A DNA stretch of 64,000 nt from CAJQQY01 sp045104975 (lineage in GTDB: Bacteria > Bacteroidota > Bacteroidia > Chitinophagales > Saprospiraceae): NCBI GenBank assembly GCA_045104975.1, contig JBGCCY010000097.1, forward strand, positions 1 through 64,000, in the 5' to 3' direction. A program made the translations under genes and the position numbers. The notes under the pieces are model-generated. The model was given only the letters and a program-made list of their open reading frames with translations, made no database searches and had not been told where the DNA came from. Positions 33,409-42,362 of the stretch are shown here, piece after piece. Position 1 is the stretch's first letter. Each line of letters starts with the position of its first letter.

Positions 33409-35502
33409 TTATACTTCTTCTATGCCCTTATTTTTATAATAATAGTAAGTTGAAGTTTGTGAACGAACAGGCATTGCTGAATTACCTTTGCTAATTAAGT
33501 TTTGATTATTCCGATCAATAATCCTTGCTTTGACATTGTCTTGCAATTGGATAGCAATTATTGACTTTATTTCTTTTTTCAATTCCTTATCATAAATCGG
33601 GAAAGCTGTTTCAATTCGTTTGCTCAAATTTCTATACATCCAATCAGCTGAGGAAATGTAAATTTTTTCTTCTCCGTCATTATGAAAAATAAAAACTCGG
33701 CTATGTTCTAGAAACCGATCAACAATACTAATTACCTCAATATTGTCGCTCAACCCTTTGATTCCCGGAGTTAGACAGCATAATCCCCGAACAATCATTT
33801 TTATTTTTACACCTGCTTGACTCGCTTCGTATAGTTTGATAATCATCTCTTTATCTTCCAAACTATTCATCTTCAAAATCATCCGAGCCGTTCTTCCAGC
33901 CTTAGCATTGTCTATTTCTTTGTTGATCATTTTTTTAAGATCAGGTCTTAAATTAAATTGTCCGACCAATAAATGTTGAAAATCCTTTGGACGATGATCG
34001 ACTGATTCTAAAATGGAAAATACTTCATTCACCTCTCTTGTTATTTTTTTATCTGAGGTGAAAAATCCTAAATCAGTATAAATTTTTGCGGTGTCTTCAT
34101 GAAAATTTCCAGAACTTAAATAGGTGTATATTCTAGTTTTTTCATTTTCTTCTCGCTTTACTAAAGCTAATTTAGAATGAACCTTTAGTCCTGGAAAACT
34201 ATAATGAACTTTTACACCTGCTTTCTCTAAACTCTCTCCCCACTTTAAATTTGCTTCTTCGTCAAACCTTGCTTTGATTTCAATAAAGGCAAAAACTTTT
34301 TTTCCAGACCGTGCTGCTTTCATCAATGCTTGCATAATTCTAGATTTTTTTGCCACCCGATATTGAACAATTCTGATTTCAGTTACATTTGGGTCATTGG
34401 CCGCATCTTCAAAAAATCTAATTACAGGTTCATAAGTATGATATGGAAAATGAACCATATGGTCCCTCTTTTTGATCTCCTCAAAAATACTTGATTCAGG
34501 CGTAAGCGCGGGGTAGGGAAGCGGAGGAAGCGGGGTGTTTTTCATATGATCTTTTCCAAAACTTGGGAATTTGAAAAAATCAAAATTATTATGATACCTT
34601 CCTTCTGGCAACAAATCATATTTGTCCAACTCAAAAGATTCAATCAAGAAATCCAATAGTTGAGGAGGCATATTAGCGTCATATACTAATCGAGACGCAG
34701 GGCCAACATCACGTTTTTTTAAGCTGTGTTTTATTTTTAATAAAAGGTCTCCCGAAAATTCATCGTCAATATATAACTCCGCATCACGGGTCAGTTTTAT
34801 AGAAAAAGAATCAACAATGTGATAGCCAGGGAACATCCAAGTGACTGCTCGACGAACAATATCATCCAACATAATAATGTCATGCCGACCATTCGAGTTA
34901 GGCAATTCAATAAATCTAGGCAAATATTCTGACGGAATTTTAAGAATGGCGTAGTGCTCATTCACCTCTGCCAATCCTGCACTTTTATCTTTTAACAAAA
35001 TAGCTAAATACAATTCCGAATTATTTAGAAACGGGCGTATTTTATTTTTCACCAAAAGAACTGGTTGGATATGCGGCTGTAAATCGTCTTGAATATAATT
35101 ATTGACAAACTCTTTTTGTTCCTCTCCTAAATCATCATAGCGCAATAAATGAATATCATTTTTGGCCAATTCAGGGATGATTTGTTCGTTGAAAATTTTA
35201 GAAAATCTTTCTTGTTGCTCGTTAACGATTTTTAAAACTCGCTTGATTATTTCCTTTGGATCGTAGTCTAATTTTCGTTTTGTCTTTTTTCCTACTCGAA
35301 CTAAGTTTCGTAAATTGGCTACTCGCACGCGAAAAAATTCTCCTAAATTATTGGAATAAATCGCCAAGAATTTAATTTTTTCAAACAAAGGCATTTCCAA
35401 ATCTTCTGCCTCTTGAAGCACTCGTTCATTAAAATACAACCAGCTTATATCTCGATGGATATAAGGATATGATTTTTTATCTTCAGTAATATCTTTCGTC
35501 AT
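33409..35502 (-). CDS. ppk1: Polyphosphate kinase 1
   Basis: The 697-residue enzyme reversibly makes polyphosphate from ATP. It has the PPK1 start (YIHRDISWLYFNERVLQEA), the GEFFRVRVANLRNLV segment near 55, and the two active-site histidines: His442 in GLKVHSKLALVK, the residue that is phosphorylated, and His600 in FLEHSRVFIFHNDG, close to His435 and His592 of the E. coli enzyme. Full length and no frameshift. The LOG gene lies upstream on the same strand, 62 bases away, with one repeat copy between them. No exopolyphosphatase is next to it. Confidence 0.93.
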   Translation of the reverse strand: MTKDITEDKKSYPYIHRDISWLYFNERVLQEAEDLEMPLFEKIKFLAIYSNNLGEFFRVRVANLRNLVRVGKKTKRKLDYDPKEIIKRVLKIVNEQQERFSKIFNEQIIPELAKNDIHLLRYDDLGEEQKEFVNNYIQDDLQPHIQPVLLVKNKIRPFLNNSELYLAILLKDKSAGLAEVNEHYAILKIPSEYLPRFIELPNSNGRHDIIMLDDIVRRAVTWMFPGYHIVDSFSIKLTRDAELYIDDEFSGDLLLKIKHSLKKRDVGPASRLVYDANMPPQLLDFLIESFELDKYDLLPEGRYHNNFDFFKFPSFGKDHMKNTPLPPLPYPALTPESSIFEEIKKRDHMVHFPYHTYEPVIRFFEDAANDPNVTEIRIVQYRVAKKSRIMQALMKAARSGKKVFAFIEIKARFDEEANLKWGESLEKAGVKVHYSFPGLKVHSKLALVKREENEKTRIYTYLSSGNFHEDTAKIYTDLGFFTSDKKITREVNEVFSILESVDHRPKDFQHLLVGQFNLRPDLKKMINKEIDNAKAGRTARMILKMNSLEDKEMIIKLYEASQAGVKIKMIVRGLCCLTPGIKGLSDNIEVISIVDRFLEHSRVFIFHNDGEEKIYISSADWMYRNLSKRIETAFPIYDKELKKEIKSIIAIQLQDNVKARIIDRNNQNLISKGNSAMPVRSQTSTYYYYKNKGIEEV

Positions 35503-35541
35503 GTCTTAATATTAAAAGTTTTTTGACAGTCCGTCCAAAGT

Positions 35542-35561
35542 AAAACGTTCAACGTCTAACG
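35542..35561. repeat. Third copy of the CGTTGAACGTTTT repeat unit
   Basis: These 20 bases are the reverse complement of the core of the inverted repeat at 16813-16932 with one mismatch. Only one arm is present here, between the LOG and ppk1 genes. Confidence 0.6.
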
Positions 35562-35564
35562 TTC

Positions 35565-36146
35565 CTATGTCTTTGCATTTTCAATCGCTGACTCACTCCA
35601 AGCAGGAGCATTTTTCATCGCTTCAATTAAGTCCTCCAATTGAGTAACCTCTGTCCAAATATCTCGATGTTGTTTTCCCATAAAATTTTCTTCAACACAA
35701 GTTTCCAACATCTCAATGATTGGATTATAAAACCCTTGGAAATTATAAATGATGATCGGTTTAGTAAAAAGCCCCAATCGCTTGGCACTCAATACTTCAA
35801 ATAATTCTTCAAATGTTCCCACACCTCCAGGCAAAGCAATCACCGCATCAGTTCCTTCGATTAGGATTTTTTTTCGCTCCGCCATGTCCTCAGTTTCAAT
35901 CATCAAGTTGACTCCTTTGTGATCCCATTCGACTGCTTTCATAAATCGTGGAATAACGCCAATAACTTTTCCATCATTTTCCAAAGCACTATCTGCCAAT
36001 GTTCCCATCAATCCAGATGAACCACCACCATAAATGATGGTGATATTTTCCTTGGCAAGGAGTCGTCCAATTCGTTTGGTTTCCTCATAATATTTTTGAG
36101 GAAGGGTATTACTTGAGGAGCAGTAAACTGTTACTTTATTTATCAT
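35565..36146 (-). CDS. LOG-family nucleoside 5'-monophosphate phosphoribohydrolase
   Basis: A 193-residue Rossmann-type protein of the TIGR00730/LOG family. The motifs are IIYGGGSSGLMGTLADSAL near 38-56 and the signature ALPGGVGTFEELFEVLS near 108-124, where PGGxGTxxE forms the nucleotide site. In plants and some bacteria such enzymes release free cytokinin base from its ribotide, and bacterial homologues also cut AMP-like nucleotides. A purine salvage role is a reasonable guess. It is followed by ppk1 on the same strand. Confidence 0.85.
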   Translation of the reverse strand: MINKVTVYCSSSNTLPQKYYEETKRIGRLLAKENITIIYGGGSSGLMGTLADSALENDGKVIGVIPRFMKAVEWDHKGVNLMIETEDMAERKKILIEGTDAVIALPGGVGTFEELFEVLSAKRLGLFTKPIIIYNFQGFYNPIIEMLETCVEENFMGKQHRDIWTEVTQLEDLIEAMKNAPAWSESAIENAKT

Positions 36147-36317
36147 TTTTAAATTTTTATCTGTACCAAAGGTTTAGCTTGAACCTTTGTAATAGGAGTT
36201 GTTTTGGTTCGTGTAATTATTGTTTTTTTAGAAAAAACGTCCCTGCATAAGCGCAGTCAGTCCACATGGAGTTGATTGCCGTTATATGCAATATTCGCTA
36301 CTGCTTTCTTTTTTATT
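36147..36317. other. Spacer with attC-like imperfect palindrome
   Basis: About 170 bases between the LOG start and the stop of the remnant described next. The only structure is the imperfect inverted repeat at 36244-36290. Confidence 0.4.
36244..36290. repeat. Imperfect palindrome, possibly attC-like
   Basis: Arms TGCATAAGCGCAG... (36244-36264) and ...TTGCCGTTATATGCA (36267-36290) pair with small bulges around a 2-base centre. Unpaired bulges and a GTTAT end are features of integron attC sites. The matching AAC of the other end reads AAG, so the canonical triplet is missing. No integrase is visible. Confidence 0.3.
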
Positions 36318-36887
36318 TTAAGGTTGATTCCAATTTTTAAGATTCAGTTGTTTTCTTATCTCTTTATGTGATGTAAGAATTTTAACTTCTATATTTTCAC
36401 TTTGACAATGGCTTAAAATTCGAATTATTTCTTCGTCTTTATTTTTACCAATAATCAATGGAATATAACCAGATTTATTTACTCGAATATTTAACCTGAT
36501 ATTTGATTTAGGATAAACATAGATTCTACTTTCGTTACCTGCTCTTAAACTTGTGGTAAAACCATCTTCAAATCTAATTTGTGCTATTTGAGTATACTTT
36601 ATTTCTTCTATTTGTTTATTTGAAAATATTCTAAAAAACTCTATTCCTTTATTCCCAATTTCAAAATTATATTTAATTTTAAAAACAAATGCAATTAATA
36701 AAACTCCAATTACAATTGTGATTATTCCTAAATATACATTTTTGATTATTCCAAAAGTAAGAACTGCCCAAAAAATAGTTAACCCAATTATTCCAATTAT
36801 ATCTTTGAACCCTTCATTTGTCTTTTGAAAATCAGCTTTTTTTCCACTTGATTTTTTTACTTTCAGCCAACTATATGCTATGTAAAC
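36318..36887 (-). pseudogene. Membrane protein remnant with no usable start
   Basis: The frame of 189 codons is open from 36887 down to the stop at 36318-36320. It encodes a charged N-terminus, two adjacent membrane helices (DIIGIIGLTIFWAVLTFGI and YLGIITIVIGVLLIAFVF) and a beta-rich cytosolic part (FEIGNKGIEFFRIFS, then IYVYPKSNIRLNI), a plan like small PH-like membrane proteins. No ATG, GTG or TTG precedes the helices. The upstream ATG at 36893-36891 is followed at once by TAG. Either the 5' end has been lost or a rare start such as ATA or CTG is used. No family was recognised. The attC-like palindrome lies downstream and a 17-base tandem duplication upstream. Confidence 0.55.
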
Positions 36888-36910
36888 CTACATGATAAAG
36901 AATATCCTAA

Positions 36911-36944
36911 CTTCAATTTTCAAAAAACTTCAATTTTCAAAAAA
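36911..36944. repeat. 17-base tandem duplication at the end of the DUF72 gene
   Basis: CTTCAATTTTCAAAAAA occurs twice in a row (36911-36927 and 36928-36944). The second copy contains the stop and last codon of the DUF72 gene, so the first is a duplicate in the spacer. Confidence 0.85.
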
Positions 36945-37854
36945 GAGACATTTGCTTCCCATCATCTTCCTCATAAAACTTGGGCCCTCTAGTGATTACT
37001 TCAAAATGTTTTTGAAGCTGGTCAGTCAAATATAAAGATAAATCAGGAGCTAAAATATTATCAGGTTCATGTGGGAAAAAATAAATTTTGGAAAGTCCCT
37101 GTGCCGACCAAGCCTTCAATTTTTGCACCCATTCGTCGATTCGTTGATAATCAGTTGGGTGTAAATTATTTCCAACAAATCGAATCATCGCAATATCTGT
37201 CGTCAATTGTAGATGCAAAACATCTCTTCGCCCTGCAACATCGGTATTTACCCAAGCAATATTATACTTTTTTAATAAATCAGCGACCACTTTTTGATTT
37301 TTTTTATTGGAAAAAATGCTTTCATGTCGCAATTCAATAGCTAACCGAATTTCTGATGGGAACCTTTTAAGAAAATGCTCCAAAACTGCCAAACGATCTA
37401 TCCCAAAATAAGGAGGTAATTGCATAAAACAACAACCTAATTTCTCCTCCAAAAGTAGAATGTTTTTGCAAAAATGATCCAAAGCATCATTATTTAATCC
37501 CAAGCCTGAACTATGACTAATCACTTGAGGAATTTTTGGACAAAAACGAAAATCGGCGGTAGATTCATTTTTCCATTTTTCGATATTCGCTTCACTCGGA
37601 ATTCTATAATGCGTAGTGTTCAATTCAATTGTATTGAATTGTTTAGCATAGTGTTTTAAATAATCTTTAGCTGGAGTTTTTGGAGGATATACTTTTCCAA
37701 CCCATTCTTTCATGCTCCAACCGGTACAACCGATATAGATTTTTGGAGGTGTATTTTGTTTGGGAAAAGAGGAAAAGGTATTTGTATTTCCCTCAGGTTC
37801 ATTGGGAAGTGAAAAATTGATATTTGAGATGTCAGGTAGTTTTCCGAATTTCAT
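36937..37854 (-). CDS. DUF72 domain protein
   Basis: I start this 305-residue protein at the ATG at 37854 (KFGKLPDISNINF). A further upstream ATG at 37905 would add 17 residues encoded by an inverted repeat, so it is unlikely. DUF72 is a TIM-barrel-like family: IYIGCTGWSMKEWVGKVYPPKTPAKDYLKHYAKQF begins the domain, FNTIELNTTHYRIPS follows, and LEEKLGCCFMQLPPYFG and LAIELRHESIF lie in the middle. No reaction is established. The ORF ends at 36937 in a duplicated 17-base stretch. Confidence 0.82.
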   Translation of the reverse strand: MKFGKLPDISNINFSLPNEPEGNTNTFSSFPKQNTPPKIYIGCTGWSMKEWVGKVYPPKTPAKDYLKHYAKQFNTIELNTTHYRIPSEANIEKWKNESTADFRFCPKIPQVISHSSGLGLNNDALDHFCKNILLLEEKLGCCFMQLPPYFGIDRLAVLEHFLKRFPSEIRLAIELRHESIFSNKKNQKVVADLLKKYNIAWVNTDVAGRRDVLHLQLTTDIAMIRFVGNNLHPTDYQRIDEWVQKLKAWSAQGLSKIYFFPHEPDNILAPDLSLYLTDQLQKHFEVITRGPKFYEEDDGKQMSLF

Positions 37855-37858
37855 GTTA

Positions 37859-38098
37859 AACCCCCAGCCCCTAAAGGGGAGCTTTTTTTCAATGCCTTTC
37901 GGCAAGGGAAAAAGCTAATTGCTTTAGTTGCCCATCTGTGGGGAATTTTTTTATTTAAAAAATATTTTTAAAATTGTATTATTCCAAGAATTTAATACTC
38001 GAACTCATACTTTAAATTATACAGTCAATCAAACAATGTTTAACTTTTTTCCTTGCCGAAAGGCATAGAAAAAAAGCTCCCCTTTGAGCTGGGGGGTT
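37859..38098. repeat. 240-base MITE-like element with long terminal inverted repeats
   Basis: The left arm 37859-37913 and right arm 38046-38098 are inverted copies of 55 and 53 bases with few differences (shared core CTTTCGGCAAGG, and a run of A or T next to GGGGAGCTTTTTTT). The 132-base centre is AT-rich and codes for nothing. The right arm overlaps the last codon region and the stop of the phosphoribosyltransferase gene, and the left end lies 4 bases before the DUF72 start. This is the structure of a miniature inverted-repeat element, apparently inserted exactly between the two genes. Confidence 0.82.
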
Positions 38099-38591
38099 AC
38101 TTTAAATAAACCGCCTTTTCCCCACGTCCACTAATCTGCACATCAATATCATCCTGAATCGTTGTAAAAAGTGATGTTCCTACATAATCCACCTTGATTG
38201 GAAATGACTTATGTTCTCGATCCACTAAAACGGCCACTTGGATTTTTTTAGGTAAAACCTCCAACAAAGGTTTAATAGCATAAAAAATAGTTCTTCCAGT
38301 ATTCGCCACATCATCGACGATTATGATGACTTTATTATTCAAATCTTTTTCAGGAATATTAATAGTTACCTCGGATTCTAAAGGATTAGCAGGACTAAGA
38401 TTGATGGAAGTTAAAGTAATTTTATTCTCAGTCAATTGCACTATCTCTTTTTCCAACATTTTGGCGAAGCCCAAACCATTATTATTAATGCCTGCTAGAA
38501 TAATTTCTTTCTCTCCGAAATTTTGTTCTAAAATTTCGATAGCCAACCTTTTTATCTTTTGCTTAATTTGTCTTGCATCAAGTAATTTCAT
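38097..38591 (-). CDS. Phosphoribosyltransferase, PyrR-like
   Basis: A 164-residue type I phosphoribosyltransferase. The PRPP-binding loop is VIIIVDDVANTGRT (about residues 84-97), with the two acidic residues that contact ribose. The C-terminal segment HKSFPIKVDYVGTSLFTTIQDDIDV has the same layout as PyrR (RxxPIRPDFVG), which acts as uracil phosphoribosyltransferase and pyrimidine regulator. The N-terminal half is also like PyrR. Whether it regulates pyrimidine genes cannot be seen. The stop codon lies within an inverted-repeat arm. Confidence 0.75.
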   Translation of the reverse strand: MKLLDARQIKQKIKRLAIEILEQNFGEKEIILAGINNNGLGFAKMLEKEIVQLTENKITLTSINLSPANPLESEVTINIPEKDLNNKVIIIVDDVANTGRTIFYAIKPLLEVLPKKIQVAVLVDREHKSFPIKVDYVGTSLFTTIQDDIDVQISGRGEKAVYLK

Positions 38592-38763
38592 GAAGGCAAT
38601 TTAGGGAAAATGACTTTAATTAAGAATCATTTTTAATTAAAAAAAAATCAATTTTATTATATCTATTTAATTTCAAAACGTATAATTACCAGTAAATTCG
38701 GTTTTTTAGATTTTTCAAAACTCAAAACATTCAAAAGGATATTTCTTTTAATATGTTTTTAAG

Positions 38764-38771
38764 TAAATTTG
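38764..38771 (+). promoter_or_regulatory. Candidate -7 box for the Fe-S operon
   Basis: TAAATTTG fits TAnnTTTG and lies 28 bases before the ATG. No clear -33 element was seen. Confidence 0.4.
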
Positions 38772-38799
38772 GAAAAAACAAACTTCAACTTTTTAATAG

Positions 38800-40176
38800 A
38801 TGATTCAACAAATTATTTTTGCAATAGTCACTTTTGCATCATTTGGTTTTGCAGCCAAACAATTTTTAAAAATCCGTCGAAATATCTTTTTAGGAAAAGA
38901 CAAAGATATTTCTGACAATGCAGGTGAGCGATGGAAAAACGTTTTGCTCATTGCATTTGGTCAAAAGAAAATGTTCAAACGATGGATTCCTGCAGTTTTA
39001 CACCTATTTATATATGTGGCCTTTCTGTTTACCCAAATCGAATTAATCGAAATTTTGGTAGATGGCTTTTTTGGAACACATCGGTTTTTTGCAGAACCTT
39101 TAGGCGCACTTTATACGGTTGCGATTAGTAGCATTGAGTTACTTTCAGTTGCAGCATTTTTTGCGACATTAATCTTTTTGATTAGAAGGAATTTGCTGGC
39201 AATTCCTCGATTCCAAATGGATGAGATGACTGGTTTTCCAAAATTTGATGGAAATATGATTTTGGTTTTGGAGATCATTTTATTGATTGGCGTATTTAGT
39301 ATGAATGGAGCAGACAAAGTGCTGCAAAGTATGGGAGCAGATCATTATCATATGACAGGAAATTTTGCGGTGAGTACCTGGCTAGGACCAGCTTTGTTTG
39401 GTGGATTGTCAGAATCGTCTTTGATAGGTGTCGAAAGATTTGGCTGGTGGTTGCACATTATGACGGTTTTTGCTTTTTTAAATTACCTACCGATTTCGAA
39501 GCATTTGCATATTATGTTGGCTTTCCCAAATACTTATTTTGCGAAATTACAGCCAAAAGGAGAAATGGAAAATATGCCTGAGATCATGAATGAGGTGAAA
39601 TCCATGATGGGCTTGATTGAAACGGATCCTGATGCGCCGATGGATGATTTGCCAGAATTTGGTTCAAATGATGTGATGAGTTTGGATTGGAAAAATGTCT
39701 TGGGAGCCTACACTTGTACCGAGTGCGGAAGATGCACTTCTGTTTGTCCAGCGAATATTACAGGCAAAAAATTGTCTCCTCGGAAAGTGATGATGGATGT
39801 TCGAGATCGAGCAACAGAAATTGGTCAAAAATTGGACAGCGGTGATATGCAATGGGTAAAAGAAGAACTCAGAGCAGAAGCGACGACTTTGACTAAAGAA
39901 AATTTTGATGATGGAAAATCATTATTTGATTATATTTCCAATGAAGAATTACATGCTTGTACCACTTGTAATGCTTGCGTAGAAGCTTGTCCAGTTTTGA
40001 TTAATCCGTTGGATATTATTATGAAAATGCGTCGATATGAAATTTTGACTTTGTCAGCAGGCCCAGGCGATTGGTTGCCAATGTTTACGAGTATGGAAAA
40101 TTCAGGATCAGTTTGGCAATTGCCAGATGCACGTGACAAGTGGGCGGAGGAAGCGACGGCACAAGGGAAAGGCTAA
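38800..40176 (+). CDS. Membrane-bound dicluster Fe-S oxidoreductase subunit
   Basis: A 458-residue protein with membrane helices in the first about 220 residues (LIAFGQ...AVLHLFIYVAFLFTQI, then others) and a cytosolic dicluster ferredoxin domain. The two four-cysteine motifs are CTECGRCTSVCP near residue 306 and CTTCNACVEACP near 387. The arrangement fits the HdrD/GlpC/LutA-like electron-transfer family with a NarI-like membrane anchor. The next gene encodes the CCG-domain partner, so together they probably form one complex that passes electrons between quinones and a soluble donor such as lactate, glycolate or heterodisulfide-like substrates. The substrate is unknown. Confidence 0.85.
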   Translation: MIQQIIFAIVTFASFGFAAKQFLKIRRNIFLGKDKDISDNAGERWKNVLLIAFGQKKMFKRWIPAVLHLFIYVAFLFTQIELIEILVDGFFGTHRFFAEPLGALYTVAISSIELLSVAAFFATLIFLIRRNLLAIPRFQMDEMTGFPKFDGNMILVLEIILLIGVFSMNGADKVLQSMGADHYHMTGNFAVSTWLGPALFGGLSESSLIGVERFGWWLHIMTVFAFLNYLPISKHLHIMLAFPNTYFAKLQPKGEMENMPEIMNEVKSMMGLIETDPDAPMDDLPEFGSNDVMSLDWKNVLGAYTCTECGRCTSVCPANITGKKLSPRKVMMDVRDRATEIGQKLDSGDMQWVKEELRAEATTLTKENFDDGKSLFDYISNEELHACTTCNACVEACPVLINPLDIIMKMRRYEILTLSAGPGDWLPMFTSMENSGSVWQLPDARDKWAEEATAQGKG

Positions 40177-40180
40177 ACTC

Positions 40181-40312
40181 TTAATGGTTAACTATTAACG
40201 GTGAATGGTTAACTTGACGAGAGCTACTTAATTTACTTTTTTGTAAAAAATAAGTCACCGATTTTTTCAAAAGTTTAGGGTTAACCATTTACCGTTAATC
40301 TTTAACCATTAA
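40181..40312. repeat. Inverted repeat between the two Fe-S genes
   Basis: Left arm 40181-40213 and right arm 40279-40312 are inverted copies of about 33 bases with a handful of mismatches (core TTAACGGTGAATGGTTAAC). The centre is 65 bases. It fills most of the 145-base spacer of this operon, so any hairpin forms within the transcript. Confidence 0.75.
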
Positions 40313-40321
40313 AAAAAAATT

Positions 40322-41110
40322 ATGTCTAAAGAATATAAAATACCAACAATGGCAGAAATGGCTGCCGCAGAAAAAACACCTGAAGTTTTATTTTGGGTAG
40401 GATGTGCAGGAAGTTTTGATTCACGTGCACAAAAAGTCTCTGTTGCTTTTACCAAAATTTTAAATGAAGCGGGAGTGGAATTTGCGATTTTGGGAAAAGA
40501 AGAAAGTTGCACCGGTGATCCAGCTCGACGAGCAGGAAATGAATTTGTTTTCCAAATGGTTGCCTTGCAGAATATCGAAACCTTGAATTTGTATAAGGTG
40601 AAAAAGATTGTAGCGACTTGTCCCCATTGTTTTAATATTCTAAAAAATGAATATCCAGCATTGGGTGGAAATTATGAAGTGATGCATCACACACAGTTTT
40701 TGCAATCATTAATTAATGAAGGACGCATCAAATTGAAAGACGGAGGAATGTTTGAGGGTAAAAAAATTACCTACCATGACTCTTGTTATTTGGGAAGAGC
40801 GAATGGTGTTTATGAAGCACCTCGATCTGTTTTGCAAAATTTGGATAATGAGTTAGTGGAGATGCAACGAAGCAAAACCACGGGACTTTGTTGCGGTGCA
40901 GGTGGAGCGCAAATGTTTAAAGAAGATGAGCCAGGAAAGAAAAGAATCAATATCGAACGAACGGAAGAAGCATTGGAAACTGGAGCTGAAATTGTAGCGG
41001 TGAATTGTCCATTTTGTTTGACCATGATGTCAGATGGAATTAAGGAGAAGGAGAAACAAGAGTCAGTAATGGTTTATGATTTGGCGGAATTGATTTTAGG
41101 AAAAATGTAA
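40322..41110 (+). CDS. CCG-domain Fe-S protein (HdrB/LutA-like)
   Basis: A 262-residue cytosolic protein with two CCG domains of the heterodisulfide reductase B type. The first has VGCAGSFD and CTGDPARRAGNEF, then TCPHCFNILKNEYP. The second has HDSCYLGRANGVYEAPRSVL, GLCCGAGGAQMF near 188-197, and VNCPFCLTMMSDGI. The CX(n)CCG-type cysteines bind special Fe-S clusters at which disulfide- or hydroxyacid-type reactions occur. It reads in the same direction as the membrane dicluster subunit 145 bases upstream and is its natural partner. It ends in a strong terminator. Confidence 0.87.
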   Translation: MSKEYKIPTMAEMAAAEKTPEVLFWVGCAGSFDSRAQKVSVAFTKILNEAGVEFAILGKEESCTGDPARRAGNEFVFQMVALQNIETLNLYKVKKIVATCPHCFNILKNEYPALGGNYEVMHHTQFLQSLINEGRIKLKDGGMFEGKKITYHDSCYLGRANGVYEAPRSVLQNLDNELVEMQRSKTTGLCCGAGGAQMFKEDEPGKKRINIERTEEALETGAEIVAVNCPFCLTMMSDGIKEKEKQESVMVYDLAELILGKM

Positions 41111-41137
41111 AATTTAACTTTAGTCTAAACTAAAAAA

Positions 41138-41175
41138 ACTTACCTCGATTAATTATCGAAGTAAGTTTTTTTTTT
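41138..41175. terminator. Bidirectional intrinsic terminator
   Basis: A 12-base stem (41138-41149 with 41155-41166) with an A-run in front and a T-run behind, between the Fe-S operon and a minus-strand lipoprotein gene. Confidence 0.88.
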
Positions 41176-41192
41176 TGAAAAAGTCTATTACA

Positions 41193-42239
41193 TTATAAGT
41201 TTATTATTAGAGTAGTCCCTTCAATATGATCTGAAAATTCTATCTCATCATCGCAAACTCCATTATTAATTGCGTTGGGATAAGAAAAATTCAGATCACC
41301 AAAAGTACCTTGATTTGGATTAATTGGATTACCAAAAGTACCATCGGTATTTAAGGTATCAACAATTAAGAAGCCATCAAATGGAACATCGCAAGAAAAA
41401 TTATAATTAATATCAGCATTGGAATCGGTACATGAACGAAGTGTCGGTCCAGTTGGGCTGCCTATCTGGAAGCATCCTGAATAAGACAAAGTATCATTTA
41501 TGATGTCCAAAGGGTTACCTGGATCACCTACTAAATTCGGTTTTATAAAAAATCCACCTACCGAACCAGAATTACCTGATTGGATTTGAGGTAAACTAAT
41601 ATTGGTTATATTCGAATTTTGAATATTGGTGTTTTGTAAATCCAAATCGATAACCTTATAGGTATCTATTCCATTAACATGATCAAATTCTAATGAGATA
41701 ATTCCTTCCAAATCATTAACTGAATTAATGATGAAATCTTCATTTAATTGGATACTTACAATTGCTCCAATGGTGTTTAATTCACCCTCAATAATGATAG
41801 ATGCAGTACCTGCGTAAGCTGTATTTCCTATGGATGTACATCCAGTTCCATAATCTAAAGTGATGGTATGAATAGCAGTACTACCGCTATTATTACTTGA
41901 GAGACTACTCGAAGGACAACCGGTACGAGTGGTCGCAATTGAATTATTAAGCCCATAAACTTGTGGATAAAAAGCGGTTTGCAAGAGTGATCCAAAGGTT
42001 AGATTTCGAATAACACTTTCTACTTCCAAGATCAATTGATGGTCTGGAATGTTGTTTTCATTGACAACTTCTGTTAAGATTTTAGTGGTTTTAATTTTTA
42101 AATCTTCATTAGGAAGATCTGTTGGATTGGTTGGTGTGGTGGTTTCTTGAAAATCATTTAGATTTTCTTTTTTACATGAACATAAGGCTAGGACGAAAAG
42201 TAGTGTTAGTTGCATAAATTTAATTTTATTGCAACTCAT
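41193..42239 (-). CDS. Lipoprotein, function unknown
   Basis: A 348-residue protein with a lipoprotein signal (LFVLALCSCKKE). The rest is rich in Asn, Ser, Thr and Gly in short beta-type strands (TAYAGTASIIIEGELNTIGAIVSI; SVGGFFIKPNLVGDPGNPLDI). No domain was recognised. It looks like a surface beta-sandwich or adhesin-type lipoprotein. An alternative start at Met9 would give a more compact signal. It follows the 42363 lipoprotein gene, 123 bases apart on the same strand. Confidence 0.55.
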   Translation of the reverse strand: MSCNKIKFMQLTLLFVLALCSCKKENLNDFQETTTPTNPTDLPNEDLKIKTTKILTEVVNENNIPDHQLILEVESVIRNLTFGSLLQTAFYPQVYGLNNSIATTRTGCPSSSLSSNNSGSTAIHTITLDYGTGCTSIGNTAYAGTASIIIEGELNTIGAIVSIQLNEDFIINSVNDLEGIISLEFDHVNGIDTYKVIDLDLQNTNIQNSNITNISLPQIQSGNSGSVGGFFIKPNLVGDPGNPLDIINDTLSYSGCFQIGSPTGPTLRSCTDSNADINYNFSCDVPFDGFLIVDTLNTDGTFGNPINPNQGTFGDLNFSYPNAINNGVCDDEIEFSDHIEGTTLIINL

Positions 42240-42362
42240 AAGATTTAATTTTGGTTAAAATGGTTATTTTAAATGGTTAAAAATATTGTTATTGAATTTT
42301 AGAATGTTCAAATAGTTTGCCAAAGAAAAAGGGAAGATGAAGAAAGAAGTTAATTAGAATGT

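Noticed and set aside
36244..36290. Full integron cassette array
   Set aside because: Only one bulged palindrome is present, it lacks the AAC side, and no integrase or further cassettes are visible.
37855..37905. Upstream start giving 17 extra residues to the DUF72 protein
   Set aside because: The extra codons come from the arm of the inverted-repeat element, and the family normally starts close to the chosen ATG.
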